Shown in pieces: positions 16,436-23,735 of a stretch of 23,874 bases of DNA. The stretch is from assembly GCA_038254525.1 (NCBI GenBank), contig JBBSGC010000014.1:1-23874 (forward strand). The letters run 5' to 3'. The stretch is from JBBSGC01 sp038254525 (lineage in GTDB: Bacteria; Actinomycetota; Actinomycetes; Propionibacteriales; Nocardioidaceae). The notes beneath the pieces are model-generated. The model was not told the DNA's origin and searched no databases. It worked only from the letters and a program-made list of their open reading frames with translations. Position numbers and translations under genes: made by a program. The stretch's first letter is position 1, and each line of letters opens with the position of its first letter.

Positions 16436-16612
16436 TCAGCCGTCGGACCACTTCGGGTCGTTGTCCCAGGCCTCGTTGCGCTCCTGGACCTTCTCCAGCG
16501 CGCGCGCAGCGTCGGCTGCCGAGTCGTAGGGCCCGAGCCGGTCGGCGGCGTTGCAGCCGTCGGCGTTCTCGACCGCGTGGTGGTTCAGGCAGTAGTAAAA
16601 GGTGCCGCTCAT
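16436..16612 (-). CDS. Small 58-residue protein of unknown function
   Basis: The product begins MSGTFYYCLNHHAVENADGC and ends AWDNDPKWSDG. It has a compact N-terminal part with two Cys, two adjacent His and paired Tyr, then an amphipathic helix SAADAARALEKVQERNEAW. The ATG at 16612 has AAGGAGG six bases upstream, one of the best ribosome binding sites in the window, which makes translation very likely. I recall similar short hypothetical proteins in other actinobacteria but no function. CxxHH..C could bind a metal; this is a guess from residue pattern only. It is convergent with the MFS gene and divergent from map. Confidence 0.75.
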   Translation of the reverse strand: MSGTFYYCLNHHAVENADGCNAADRLGPYDSAADAARALEKVQERNEAWDNDPKWSDG

Positions 16613-16686
16613 CGACGTCCTCCTTGACCGCGACCCTGTCGCGCTCATGCCATCCTGCCGCACCCGACCGTGCTCGGCAGCCCACC

Positions 16687-16692
16687 TAGACT
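16687..16692 (+). promoter_or_regulatory. -10 box of map, leaderless type
   Basis: TAGACT is followed by seven bases and the GTG start of map. A GAC-containing -35-like CCGACC lies 17 bases upstream at 16664-16669. Confidence 0.5.
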
Positions 16693-16699
16693 GCCTGCT

Positions 16700-17548
16700 G
16701 TGACCGTCCTCGCCCCCGCCGCAGTCTCGCCCCGCCGGCCGGTGCCAGTCGGCGTCGCCCGACCCGAGTACGTCGACCGGCCGGCCCCTGAGCCGTTCCG
16801 GGGTCCCGAGGCCAAGGACCCCGACACGATCGAGCGGATGCGCGACGCCGGGCGGCTGGCCGCGCAGGCGTTGGACGCGGTGGAGTCGGCCATCGCCCCG
16901 GGCGTCACCACCGACGAGCTGGACCGGGTCGGGCACGAGTTCCTCGTCGGCCACGGCGCGTACCCGTCGACGCTCGGCTACCGGGGTTTCCCGAAGTCGC
17001 TGTGCACCAGCGTCAACGAGGTCGTCTGCCACGGGATCCCGGATGCGCGGCCGCTCGAGGACGGCGACATAGTCAACGTCGACATCACCGCGTTCATCGG
17101 CGGCGTCCACGGCGACACCAACAAGACGTACCCGGTCGGTCGGGTCGACGAGGCCAGCCGGCTGCTGATGGAGCGGACCTCCGAGGCCACTCTGCGGGGC
17201 ATCCGGGCAGCGCGTCCGGGGCGGCAGGTCAACGTCATCGGCCGGGTGATCGAGATGTACGCCAAGCGCTTCGGCTATGGCGTCGTGCGGGAGTTCACCG
17301 GGCACGGCATCGGGACCGCGTTCCACTCCGGCCTGGTCATCCCGCACTACGACGACCCGCGCTTCGACACGGTCATCGAGGCGGGCATGACGTTCACCGT
17401 CGAGCCGATGCTGTCGCTGGGCGCTCCGGAGTGGGACCAGTGGGAGGATGCCTGGACGGTCGCTACCAAGGACCGGTCGCGCGTGGCGCAGTTCGAGCAC
17501 ACGATTCTGATCACCGACAACGGTGCGGAGATCCTGACGCTGGCCTGA
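16700..17548 (+). CDS. map: Type I methionine aminopeptidase
   Basis: It removes the initiator methionine from new proteins. The 282-residue protein has an N-terminal linker (PAAVSPRRPVPVGVARPEYVDRP, quoted in part) seen in actinobacterial MetAP1c enzymes; such linkers carry a PxxP-type ribosome-binding segment. The pita-bread catalytic core has the five metal ligands in NVDITAF (Asp), HGDTNKTY (Asp), GHGIGTAFH (His), TVEPM (Glu) and FEHTIL (Glu), plus the substrate His in GFPKSLCTSVNEVVCHGIP. GTG 16700 is chosen because of the -10 box at leaderless distance; the frame is open to 16670. Confidence 0.95.
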   Translation: MTVLAPAAVSPRRPVPVGVARPEYVDRPAPEPFRGPEAKDPDTIERMRDAGRLAAQALDAVESAIAPGVTTDELDRVGHEFLVGHGAYPSTLGYRGFPKSLCTSVNEVVCHGIPDARPLEDGDIVNVDITAFIGGVHGDTNKTYPVGRVDEASRLLMERTSEATLRGIRAARPGRQVNVIGRVIEMYAKRFGYGVVREFTGHGIGTAFHSGLVIPHYDDPRFDTVIEAGMTFTVEPMLSLGAPEWDQWEDAWTVATKDRSRVAQFEHTILITDNGAEILTLA

Positions 17549-17660
17549 CCGGCACCGAGGGTGTCGGGCAGGGTGTCAGATCGTCGGCAGGAGGCGACCC
17601 CGCCGCGTATGGTCCACAGGGACTACGCCCCAACCGCCGATCCGGACGAGGAGACTCCAC

Positions 17661-19010
17661 ATGCGCCGAGGACCTGCCGCACTAGCCGCTGCAGTGCTGC
17701 TTGCGAGCGTCACCGCCGCGGCGGCCCAGGGCGGTGGGGTCCGGGCAGAGGCCGTACCCGCTAGCGCCGCACCATCGCCGATTCAGCACATAGTGATCAT
17801 CTACCAGGAGAACCACTCGTTCGACGACGTGCTGGGTGACCTGTGCGAGCACCGCGCGACGCGCTGCAACGGCTCCACCCGCGACGTCACGACGGCCGAC
17901 GGCACGGTCATCACCAACCGCGTGATGCCCGACATCGTCCCGACGGCGGCGCACAGCCGTCGCGCTCAGCTGTTCGGCATGGCAAACAAGTGGAACCGGG
18001 TCTGTTCCCGGCCCCCGTACCGGTGCGTGGAGCACATCCCGGAAGGCAACATCCCGAACCTCGCTCGGCTGGCCAACAAGTTCACCGTCTCGGATGCGAC
18101 GTACGCCTCGAACCCGGCGCAGTCCTTCGGCGCCCACGTGACGCTCGCGGCGGGCACCCTGGACCGCTTCCAGGGCGACATCCCGGTCCCCTCGATAACC
18201 GGCGCGAAACCCCGCGCCGGCTGGGGGTGCCCCAGCCACCTGGACGCCCTGTGGGGACGGGACCCCAACTTCCGCTATGTCCCGTCGTGCGTCCCCGACA
18301 TTCACGGCCGCGGCCCGTACCGGGCTAGCCCGGTGCCCTACGTCGACACGATCATGCAGACCCTGGAGGCGGCGGGCCTGAGCTGGCACGTCTACCAGGG
18401 CGACCTGCGCAACCAGCCGTTCAACGGTGGGTGGTCGGTGTGCACCTACTTCAACTGGTGCGCCGCACACCGCTTCGACCTCCAGCACAACTCCGCCACT
18501 CGTGACTTCGTCCGCGCCGCCGGAGCGGGCACCCTGCCGAACCTGTCCATCCTGATGGCGGCCTCTCCCTACGGCCAGCACAACGGCAACTCGATGACGA
18601 TCGGCGACAACTACATCGGCAACATGGTCGGAGCCGCGATGAGGGGTCCCGACTGGGGAAGCACGGCGGTCTTCGTCACCTACGACGACTGCGGCTGCTT
18701 CTACGACCACGTGAAGCCACCGCCGGGACTCGGCCTGCGCAACCCGATGGTCATCGTCAGCCCCTGGGCCAAGCGAGGGTCAACCGACCACACCACCGCC
18801 ACCCAGCCCTACTCCATGCTCGCCTTCGTGCAGCACACCTTCGGACTGACGTCACTGAGCAGGCAGGTCAACCAGGCCTACGACTACTCGAACTCCTTCG
18901 ACTTCGCGCAGAAGCCGTTGTCCGGCGTGCCGATGACACACGGACACATCTCCGCGACCGAGCGCGGCATACTCAACGCTCTACCCGACACCGACGACGA
19001 TCCGACCTAG
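17661..19010 (+). CDS. Secreted phosphoesterase, phospholipase C / acid phosphatase superfamily
   Basis: The 449-residue protein has a Sec-type signal (MRRGPAALAAAVLLASVTAA; cleavage near residue 22-36). The PF04185-type phosphoesterase fold of alkaline phosphatase superfamily enzymes follows. Diagnostic motifs are VIIYQENHSFDD (residues 45-56), SDATYASNPAQSFGAH, and TYDDCGCFYDHVKPP (340-354), with metal-binding Asp and His. NPMVIVSPWAKRG and DHTTATQPYSMLAFV follow. Ten or so cysteines in the mature part suggest disulfides outside the cell. RR near the N-terminus is not a full Tat motif. GAGGAG precedes the ATG by about seven bases. Its substrate (phospholipid or other phosphoester) cannot be read from the sequence. 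It is the last intact chromosomal-type gene before the decayed mobile region. Confidence 0.88.
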   Translation: MRRGPAALAAAVLLASVTAAAAQGGGVRAEAVPASAAPSPIQHIVIIYQENHSFDDVLGDLCEHRATRCNGSTRDVTTADGTVITNRVMPDIVPTAAHSRRAQLFGMANKWNRVCSRPPYRCVEHIPEGNIPNLARLANKFTVSDATYASNPAQSFGAHVTLAAGTLDRFQGDIPVPSITGAKPRAGWGCPSHLDALWGRDPNFRYVPSCVPDIHGRGPYRASPVPYVDTIMQTLEAAGLSWHVYQGDLRNQPFNGGWSVCTYFNWCAAHRFDLQHNSATRDFVRAAGAGTLPNLSILMAASPYGQHNGNSMTIGDNYIGNMVGAAMRGPDWGSTAVFVTYDDCGCFYDHVKPPPGLGLRNPMVIVSPWAKRGSTDHTTATQPYSMLAFVQHTFGLTSLSRQVNQAYDYSNSFDFAQKPLSGVPMTHGHISATERGILNALPDTDDDPT

Positions 19011-19067
19011 CCGGTATCTGGCGCTGGTGCGGCCGCGATTGCAGGCGACCGTGCTTGAGGGGAGGAG

Positions 19068-19083
19068 CCGGCCTGTAGGCCGG
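19068..19083 (+). terminator. Hairpin downstream of the phosphoesterase gene
   Basis: CCGGCCT-gt-AGGCCGG is a seven-pair inverted repeat 58 bases past the stop codon, with no T-run. It is a plausible factor-independent or intrinsic-like terminator; evidence is structure only. Confidence 0.35.
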
Positions 19084-19188
19084 ACATTGTGCCCGCGTAG
19101 GTGACAGTTGTCGGCAATCGTTGGTATTAGTGGCCTGACCTGCATGTTTACCGTTGAGGGCAGTTGATAGTTGTTGACCGCTTGCGGC

Positions 19189-19393
19189 CTACCTGCGGAC
19201 TAACTCGCCAGTCAGTAGGAGCAGGCGTACCTGCTCGCGGGCGTTGCGGATCGCCTCCGCGGTCGGCTTCCCGCCGGTTGCCTTCGTCGGCTTGGGTGTA
19301 GGCGGCGTTGAGGGTCAGGTCGCCGTCGCGGACCTGCTCGGCCGGTTCGGTGCCGACCTCGCGCTGGAAGGTCGGGGGGCACCCCTCAGCTAG
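19189..19393 (-). pseudogene. C-terminal remnant of a ParB-like/HTH mobile-element protein
   Basis: Two minus-strand frames carry protein-like sequence that joins only by a frameshift. One frame at 19342-19280 reads AEQVRDGDLTLNAAYTQADE; the next at 19269-19189 reads TAEAIRNAREQVRLLLLTGE and ends VRR-stop. The first phrase matches the 'V..G.LSL.AAY' helix region I associate with ParB/KorB-like proteins of plasmids and phages. There is no start codon, and the reading frame changes between the two pieces, so this is a remnant. The rest of 19011-19592 holds no gene I can support. Confidence 0.4.
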
Positions 19394-19521
19394 AAGTACG
19401 CGGTGACACCCGCTCCTAGCGCCGCTTCTCTCCCCACGACCCAGGAATGGGGTGGGAGTGACACCGGTGGCCGCTGGCAGACGAGGGCCGGAGGTCCCCA
19501 ATTGATCCGATGCCGGTGCCC

Positions 19522-19563
19522 ATGGGCCGGGCGGCGCGCGCTCTTTCCCGCCGCCCGGCCCAT
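19522..19563. terminator. Strong hairpin downstream of the repeat secreted protein
   Basis: A perfect 15-pair stem (ATGGGCCGGGCGGCG with its complement at 19549-19563) encloses a 12-base loop, 29 bases past the stop of the minus-strand gene. On the plus strand the stem is followed by AGTTTTC, so it may end transcription in both directions. Confidence 0.65.
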
Positions 19564-19592
19564 AGTTTTCGAACAAACGCCAAAGTTTCTGA

Positions 19593-19982
19593 CTACTTGG
19601 TTGCGGCGCTGTCTGAACCGCTTCCGTTGTCGGGGCTGGTTTGGTCACCCTGCTGCAACTGCACGTTGTCGTTATCCGACGTGGCTGACGACTCGTCTGA
19701 ACCGCTCCCGGTATCGTTGCCGCCGGTCTGCGGACCTTGCTGCAGCTGTACGTTGTCGTTATCCGACGTGGCTGACGACTCGTCTGAACCGCTCCCGGTG
19801 TCGGGGCTGGTCTGGTCGCCTTGCTGCAGTTGCACGTTGTCTGGGTCGGATGCCGCTGACGCGTGCAGGTGCGTGTGGGTGGCCGCGGCAGGTCCCTGAG
19901 TTGCGGCGTGAGCAACTCCGCCGCCCATCGCCACAACCACGGCGATGCTCGCTACCGTAATCGACTTTCCTGGTTTCTTCAT
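19593..19982 (-). CDS. Small secreted protein with three tandem DNVQLQQG repeats
   Basis: The 129-residue product starts MKKPGKSITVASIAVVVAMG and has a signal peptide ending near GVAHA (about residue 27). A His-containing spacer (ATHTHLHASAAS) leads into three repeats of 27-29 residues: (P/N)DNVQLQQG(D/P)QT, then a (D/N)TGSGSDESSATS-type linker. The mature protein is acidic, hydrophilic and almost free of aromatic residues, so it is probably disordered and exported, perhaps cell-wall associated. No function is known to me, though I recall NVQ-QGDQT-type repeats in other actinobacterial secreted proteins. AAGGAGG lies six bases before the ATG at 19982, a strong translation signal, and a hairpin follows the stop. 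It looks like an intact gene inside a decayed region. Confidence 0.75.
   Translation of the reverse strand: MKKPGKSITVASIAVVVAMGGGVAHAATQGPAAATHTHLHASAASDPDNVQLQQGDQTSPDTGSGSDESSATSDNDNVQLQQGPQTGGNDTGSGSDESSATSDNDNVQLQQGDQTSPDNGSGSDSAATK
19663..19799. repeat. Two identical 50-base direct repeats inside the secreted-protein gene
   Basis: Bases 19663-19712 and 19750-19799 are identical over 50 positions and 87 bases apart, exactly 29 codons. Both copies begin ACGTTGTCGTTATCCG on the plus strand. Nucleotide identity rather than only protein similarity points to recent duplication or ongoing homogenisation. Confidence 0.85.
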
Positions 19983-20149
19983 GATGGCCTCCTTGGCCGT
20001 CGGCGTTGTCTGACAAGTCAAGGTTGCGTCACACCCGATGTGAGAGACGTGTGCCGTTCATGTACGTGCTCACACGCGGGAGTTGTCCCCGCGGTGGTCG
20101 AGGAACTGGGGGTTGGCCGGGCACCGCCCCGCGGAGTGGTGGGCTTTGA

Positions 20150-20362
20150 GGTGATCCTCGATGCTCACGCGCCGCTCTCGATGGCGGCCACCCGGCGCGC
20201 ATCCGCTTCGCCGCTTCGGCCTCGTACAGCCCGAGCACGGGCGTAGCCGAGCGCCGCCCGCTGGCCGGCGCTGAGGTTTCCGGCGCCGCAGGTTCGCCGA
20301 CACCGAGAACCACGATCGGGTCGTCGCGGCGGCGTGTAGATGTCCAACGCGTGGAACTTCAC
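20150..20362 (-). pseudogene. N-terminal remnant of a ParB-like protein, broken across three frames
   Basis: Three minus-strand frames each hold one consecutive piece of what looks like a single protein. SVSANLRRRK is at 20306-20277, NLSAGQRAALGY at 20278-20243, and LYEAEAAKRMRAG at 20229-20192. Read in order they give ANLRRR-LSAGQRAALGY-LYEAEAAKR. This resembles the 'ANLHRRHL..GQRA' stretch of ParB-like and related mobile-element proteins. At least two frameshifts in about 100 bases make it a pseudogene. It may be the front part of the gene whose tail lies at 19189-19393. The rest of 20022-20479 is otherwise empty, apart from an AT-rich patch at 20370-20420 that may hold the integrase promoter. 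Confidence 0.5.
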
Positions 20363-20479
20363 TCGCGAAATGCTCTATCAATGATCCTTGATAATGGCTG
20401 TATCTTGCCTTCTCTGTAATCGCCAACTTCGCCAGATCTGCGCTACTCTGGCGGCTTCCTCCGGCGCACTAGGAGCTAC

Positions 20480-21480
20480 GTGGACCACCTCCGGCTAAGC
20501 GAGGGCCTAGAGCGCTACGAGCGATACCGGCGCGACCGAGGGGTCCAAGAGCAAACGCTGCGCGATCAGAGATACTTGTATCTTCGGTTTCAGCAATGGT
20601 ACGGCGACGTGCAGATGCGCCATCTGCGCCAAGAGCGAGTGGCGCAGTGGTTCTACGCGAGATCGCGCCCGCTCTCTCCCGCGACCCACAACGCCTACCG
20701 CGCTCGGCTGGCGTCGTTTTTCGCCCACGCCATCCGGAGAGGCTGGATCCGCGTCGATCCGATGGTCGACGTGCACAGGATGAGAGTACCTCAGCGGCTG
20801 CGACAGCGACCGGCTCCAGACCTGTTGGCCGACGTCATCGACCAAGCAGACGACGACCGCGACCGGGCAATCCTCGCGACTCTAGTCACCACGGCACTAC
20901 GGCAGAACTCCGTGCGGCTGCTCCGGATCGGCGACGTAGACCTAGCGCAAGGCTGGCTGCGGGTGAACGTCACCAAGACATTGCAGCACGACGAACTCGA
21001 CTCCGCCCTGCGCCGGTGATCTCGTACGCCGCGACGATCGACAGGCCGTTGCGAGAGCAAGACCACTTGTTTCCTGCCAGGTTCGTGCGGGGCTACCGTT
21101 GGCGGACCTTGGAGGATGGGACGCGGGAGAAGTATCGAGCACCTGATGGTTGGCATCCGGAGCGCCCAGTGGGGCACGTCGAGCGGATCGCCAAGTCCGC
21201 CCTGGCCCGCATCGGAGCGGATGCCAAGGGTGAAGGTGCCCACACGTTCCGCCGGGCTGCCGCCCGTGTCATGTATGACCGCCTGGTCAGCGAGGGTCAC
21301 GACTCTGCTATCCGCGTGGTGCAGGCCTTGCTGCACCACTCGACTCAAGCGACGACCGAGCTCTACCTCGGTCCGACTACCGAAAAATCGCGCCGAAACA
21401 AGATGTTGCGCGGCCAGTCGTTCCTTACCCTGCCGCCTGAGACTGGCGGCAACGTCGTTCCGCTGCGACACGATGCTTGA
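20480..21480 (+). pseudogene. Tyrosine recombinase/integrase, frameshifted
   Basis: This is a phage-type site-specific integrase in two frames. Frame one, from GTG 20480 (AGGAG four bases upstream) to TGA 21019, holds the SAM-like DNA-binding domain (LRLSEGLERYERYRRDRGVQ; SPATHNAYRARLASFFAHA) and the first catalytic Arg in TTALRQNSVRLLRIGDVDL. The second frame takes over near 21000 at PVISYAATIDRPL. It runs to 21480 and holds HTFRR (catalytic HxxR), LLHHSTQATTELYLGP (His and nucleophile Tyr) and the C-terminal tail. All the catalytic residues therefore exist but are split. The join looks like a small deletion: family members usually have about ten more residues between KTLQHDEL and this point. 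No slippery heptamer is visible, so programmed frameshifting is unlikely. Confidence 0.85.
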
Positions 21481-21756
21481 TATTGTCCGCTGGAGCGATG
21501 GCGACACCCCGAGAATGCAGACACAATCGTCGACCGTTGCTTTGCTGACTCCCCCCGGGCTGGTTGGCTGCCGGGGCGATCTGGAAGGTTGATCCTCGTG
21601 GACGCTTGTCGTGTCATTGCCGTCGTTGTGGGGTCGGTCCGAGGGAACTTTGCGTGGGCCGCCTTGGATCTTCCTGACTTGGGGGAAATTGGTCGGCTCG
21701 GGCGTTACGACTCACGTTCCGCACTTCTGGCGATTGATATCTCGGCCATTGCGGGG
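21481..21756. other. Gap between integrase and DUF6788 gene
   Basis: No gene is supported here. A weak G/C hairpin (CCCCGG at 21553-21558 with CCGGGG at 21571-21576) could end integrase transcription. The left end of the IS1634-like element may lie in this stretch, but I cannot place it without the missing right end. Confidence 0.4.
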
Positions 21757-22077
21757 TCAGTCCTCGGCTTCGAGGAAGGCGCGCAAAGAACGGGCTTCGA
21801 GTTCGGCGATGACGTCGCGTAGTCGGCGGGCGTTGTCGAACCAGGGCTGGTAGCGCTGGGCTTGCTCCTCGGTCAGGGTGCGCGTCACGGTCTTGCCGGC
21901 GACGGTTCGCGTCCAGTGCAGGTAGGGCCCGTGCAGGGTCGGCGGGTCTGCTTTGCAACGGCAGATCGCCTTGCCGCAGCGCATGTAACGGCGCGCAAGC
22001 GTGCCGGGCAGTGCGTATTCCGCGTCGGTGAACGCGGCGGGTAACGGCGCGTCGGGTTCAGTTCGACGGGTCTTCAT
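21757..22077 (-). CDS. DUF6788-like small protein associated with an insertion sequence
   Basis: The 106-residue protein contains LPGTLARRYMRCGKAICRC with a CxxxxCxC cluster (Cys34, Cys39, Cys41), then KADPPTLHGPYLHWTRTVAG and a helical tail (RYQPWFDNARRLRDVIAELE). This is the pattern of DUF6788, a family I associate with genes beside transposases; its role is not known to me. The cysteine cluster suggests a small zinc-binding, possibly nucleic-acid-binding protein. ATG 22077 has GGTGAG upstream. It is divergent from the IS1634-like transposase, and the two share a 33-base inverted repeat in their upstream region. It appears intact. Confidence 0.72.
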   Translation of the reverse strand: MKTRRTEPDAPLPAAFTDAEYALPGTLARRYMRCGKAICRCKADPPTLHGPYLHWTRTVAGKTVTRTLTEEQAQRYQPWFDNARRLRDVIAELEARSLRAFLEAED

Positions 22078-22093
22078 GTGCTCACCCGCGTGT

Positions 22094-22126
22094 CGGTATC
22101 CTTCGGTTGGCAACCGAAGGATACCG
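22094..22126. repeat. 33-base perfect inverted repeat between DUF6788 gene and transposase
   Basis: CGGTATCCTTCGGTT at 22094-22108 is matched exactly by its reverse complement at 22112-22126 around a three-base GGC loop. Each arm carries GAAGGA on the strand reading outward, so both divergent genes see the same signal. The G at 22126 is also the first base of an in-frame GTG of the transposase. It could be an operator, a translation-blocking hairpin, or an internal transposase site. Confidence 0.8.
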
Positions 22127-23735
22127 TGAGCCGTGTCGAACGCAACCCCGAACCGGAGCGTGTCGTGATGAGCGAACCAGATCACCCGACCGAGCTCGCA
22201 TTGGTTTCACGGACCCTTGGTGGGCTACCGATCGTCAACGCGGTCCTGGATCGGCTGAGGCTGCCCGGGTTGCTCGAAGGCGTCCTCCCAGTCGGTGATG
22301 TTCGCGTCAAGGTGACGCCGTCGACGGCGATCAGGTTGGTCGTGACGAATCTGGTGCTGGGCCGCGAACCGCTCTACGGCCTGGGTGAGTGGACATCGCA
22401 CTACGACCCGGCGCTACTGGGGTTGACCGCGCAAGAGGTCGGGGCGCTCAACGACGACCGAGTCGGGCGGGCGTTGGAGGCATTGTTCGACGCCGACCGG
22501 GCCAGCTTGCTGACCACGGTCGTGCTCGGTGCGGTCAGCGAGTTCGCGGTGGACACCAGCCAGCTCCACAACGACTCGACGTCGGTCTCGGTCCACGGCG
22601 CCTACCACGACGCGGTCGGCACCGTCCGGGGCGGCAAGCCCACCCCGGTGATCACCTTCGCTCACTCCAAGGACCACCGGCCCGACCTGAAACAGCTGGT
22701 GTGGATCTTGACCGTCAGCGCCGATGGTGCGGTGCCCGTGGCCTACCGGCTCGCCGATGGCAACACCGTCGACGACCCGACCCACGTGCCGACCTGGGAC
22801 GGCCTGGTCGGGTTGCTGGGCCGCACCGCCTTCCTCTACGTCGCGGATTCCAAGCTGTGCTCCCGCAAAGCGATGGGCCACATCGACGGTCACAGCGGGC
22901 GGTTCGTCACCGTCATGCCCCGTTCCCGCGCCGAGGACAGCGCCTTCCGCGACCACCTGCAGACCCATACCCCGCCCTGGACCGAAGCCGCCCGTCACCG
23001 CGGTGCGCGGCTCGGCGAACCCGACGAGATCTACTCCACCACTCCAGCGCCGCTGCCCTGCGCCGAGGGCTACCGCATCGTGTGGGTGCACTCCACAGCC
23101 AAGGTCAGCCGCGACGCCGCCGCCCGGGCTGCACGCATCGAGGCCGGCGTCGCCGCGATCGAAGCCCTCGACGTCAAGCTCAACGGCCCGCGGAGCCGAT
23201 TCAAGACCCGCGTCGCGTTCGAACAGGCCGCGGCCGCCGCGCTCACCTCTGTCCACGCCGACCGCTGGGTCGCCGTCACCGTGACCGAGACCCTCGACAA
23301 GACCTACAAGCAAGAACGAGCCGGCCGACCCGGACCCGCGACGCGTTACCGCCAGATCATCACCACCCGCTTCGCCCTCCACCACGACATCAGGCCGGCC
23401 AAGATCCGCTACGACGCAGCCAGCGACGGATGTTTCCCGCTCATCAGCAACGACCGCGTCCTCACCGACGCGCCAGGTACTGGCCGCCTACCGCTACCAG
23501 CCGCACCTCGAACGCCGCCACCACCTGCTCAAGTCCGTCCAAGACGCCGCACCGGTGCTGCTCCACAACCCAGCCAGGATCGAGGCGCTGTTCTGCTGCC
23601 AGTTCCTGGCCCTCCTCGTCGCTGCCCTCATCGAACGCGAGGTCCGCCTCGGCATGCAACGAGCCAACCTGAACAACATCAAGCTCTACCCCGAGTTCCG
23701 CAACTGCACGGCCCCCTCCACCGAACGGCTCCTTG
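22126..23735 (+). mobile_element. IS1634-like insertion sequence, right part interrupted
   Basis: The stretch covers the transposase gene and its inverted-repeat leader; the DUF6788 gene on the left may belong to the same element. The element stops inside the transposase coding region at about 23735, where an IS3-family end begins, so its own right terminal repeat is not in the window. The left end is not identified. Confidence 0.6.
22168..23735 (+). pseudogene. IS1634/IS4-type DDE transposase, frameshifted and cut at the 3' end
   Basis: The transposase begins MSEPDHPTELALVSRTLGGL (ATG 22168; a GTG at 22126 is also in frame). It has the first catalytic Asp in HNDSTSVSVHG (residue 136) and the second in LYVADSKLCSR (residue 227). 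At 23473-23474 one extra C in GACGCGCCAGG shifts the frame. The true continuation, QVLAAYRYQPHLERRHHLLK with the probable catalytic Glu, is in the next frame, as is FCCQFLALLVAALIEREVRL. The natural C-terminus is missing because an IS3-family element starts just after STERLL. The protein should be inactive. The open frame that continues past the extra C is junk rich in Pro and Arg. Confidence 0.85.

Noticed and set aside
19148..19936. A 262-codon minus-strand open frame over the repeat protein
   Set aside because: It reads the repeat gene in the wrong frame; only its last part (19342-19280) carries relic protein-like sequence, recorded as a pseudogene.
20029..20426. Three overlapping short minus-strand open frames as separate small genes
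   Set aside because: Their protein-like parts join in order into one interrupted protein, which fits a pseudogene better than three genes.
20998..21019. Programmed frameshifting in the integrase
   Set aside because: No slippery heptamer or following structure is visible at the join, and residues seem to be missing there, so a deletion is simpler.
21589..21822. A 77-codon plus-strand open frame (ILVDACRVIAVVVGSVRG at its start)
   Set aside because: It starts at TTG, has no ribosome binding site and overlaps the DUF6788 gene; no family recognised.
19000..22100. tRNA gene as integration target
   Set aside because: I looked for a T-loop (GTTCRANYC) with a cloverleaf near the integrase and found none that fits.
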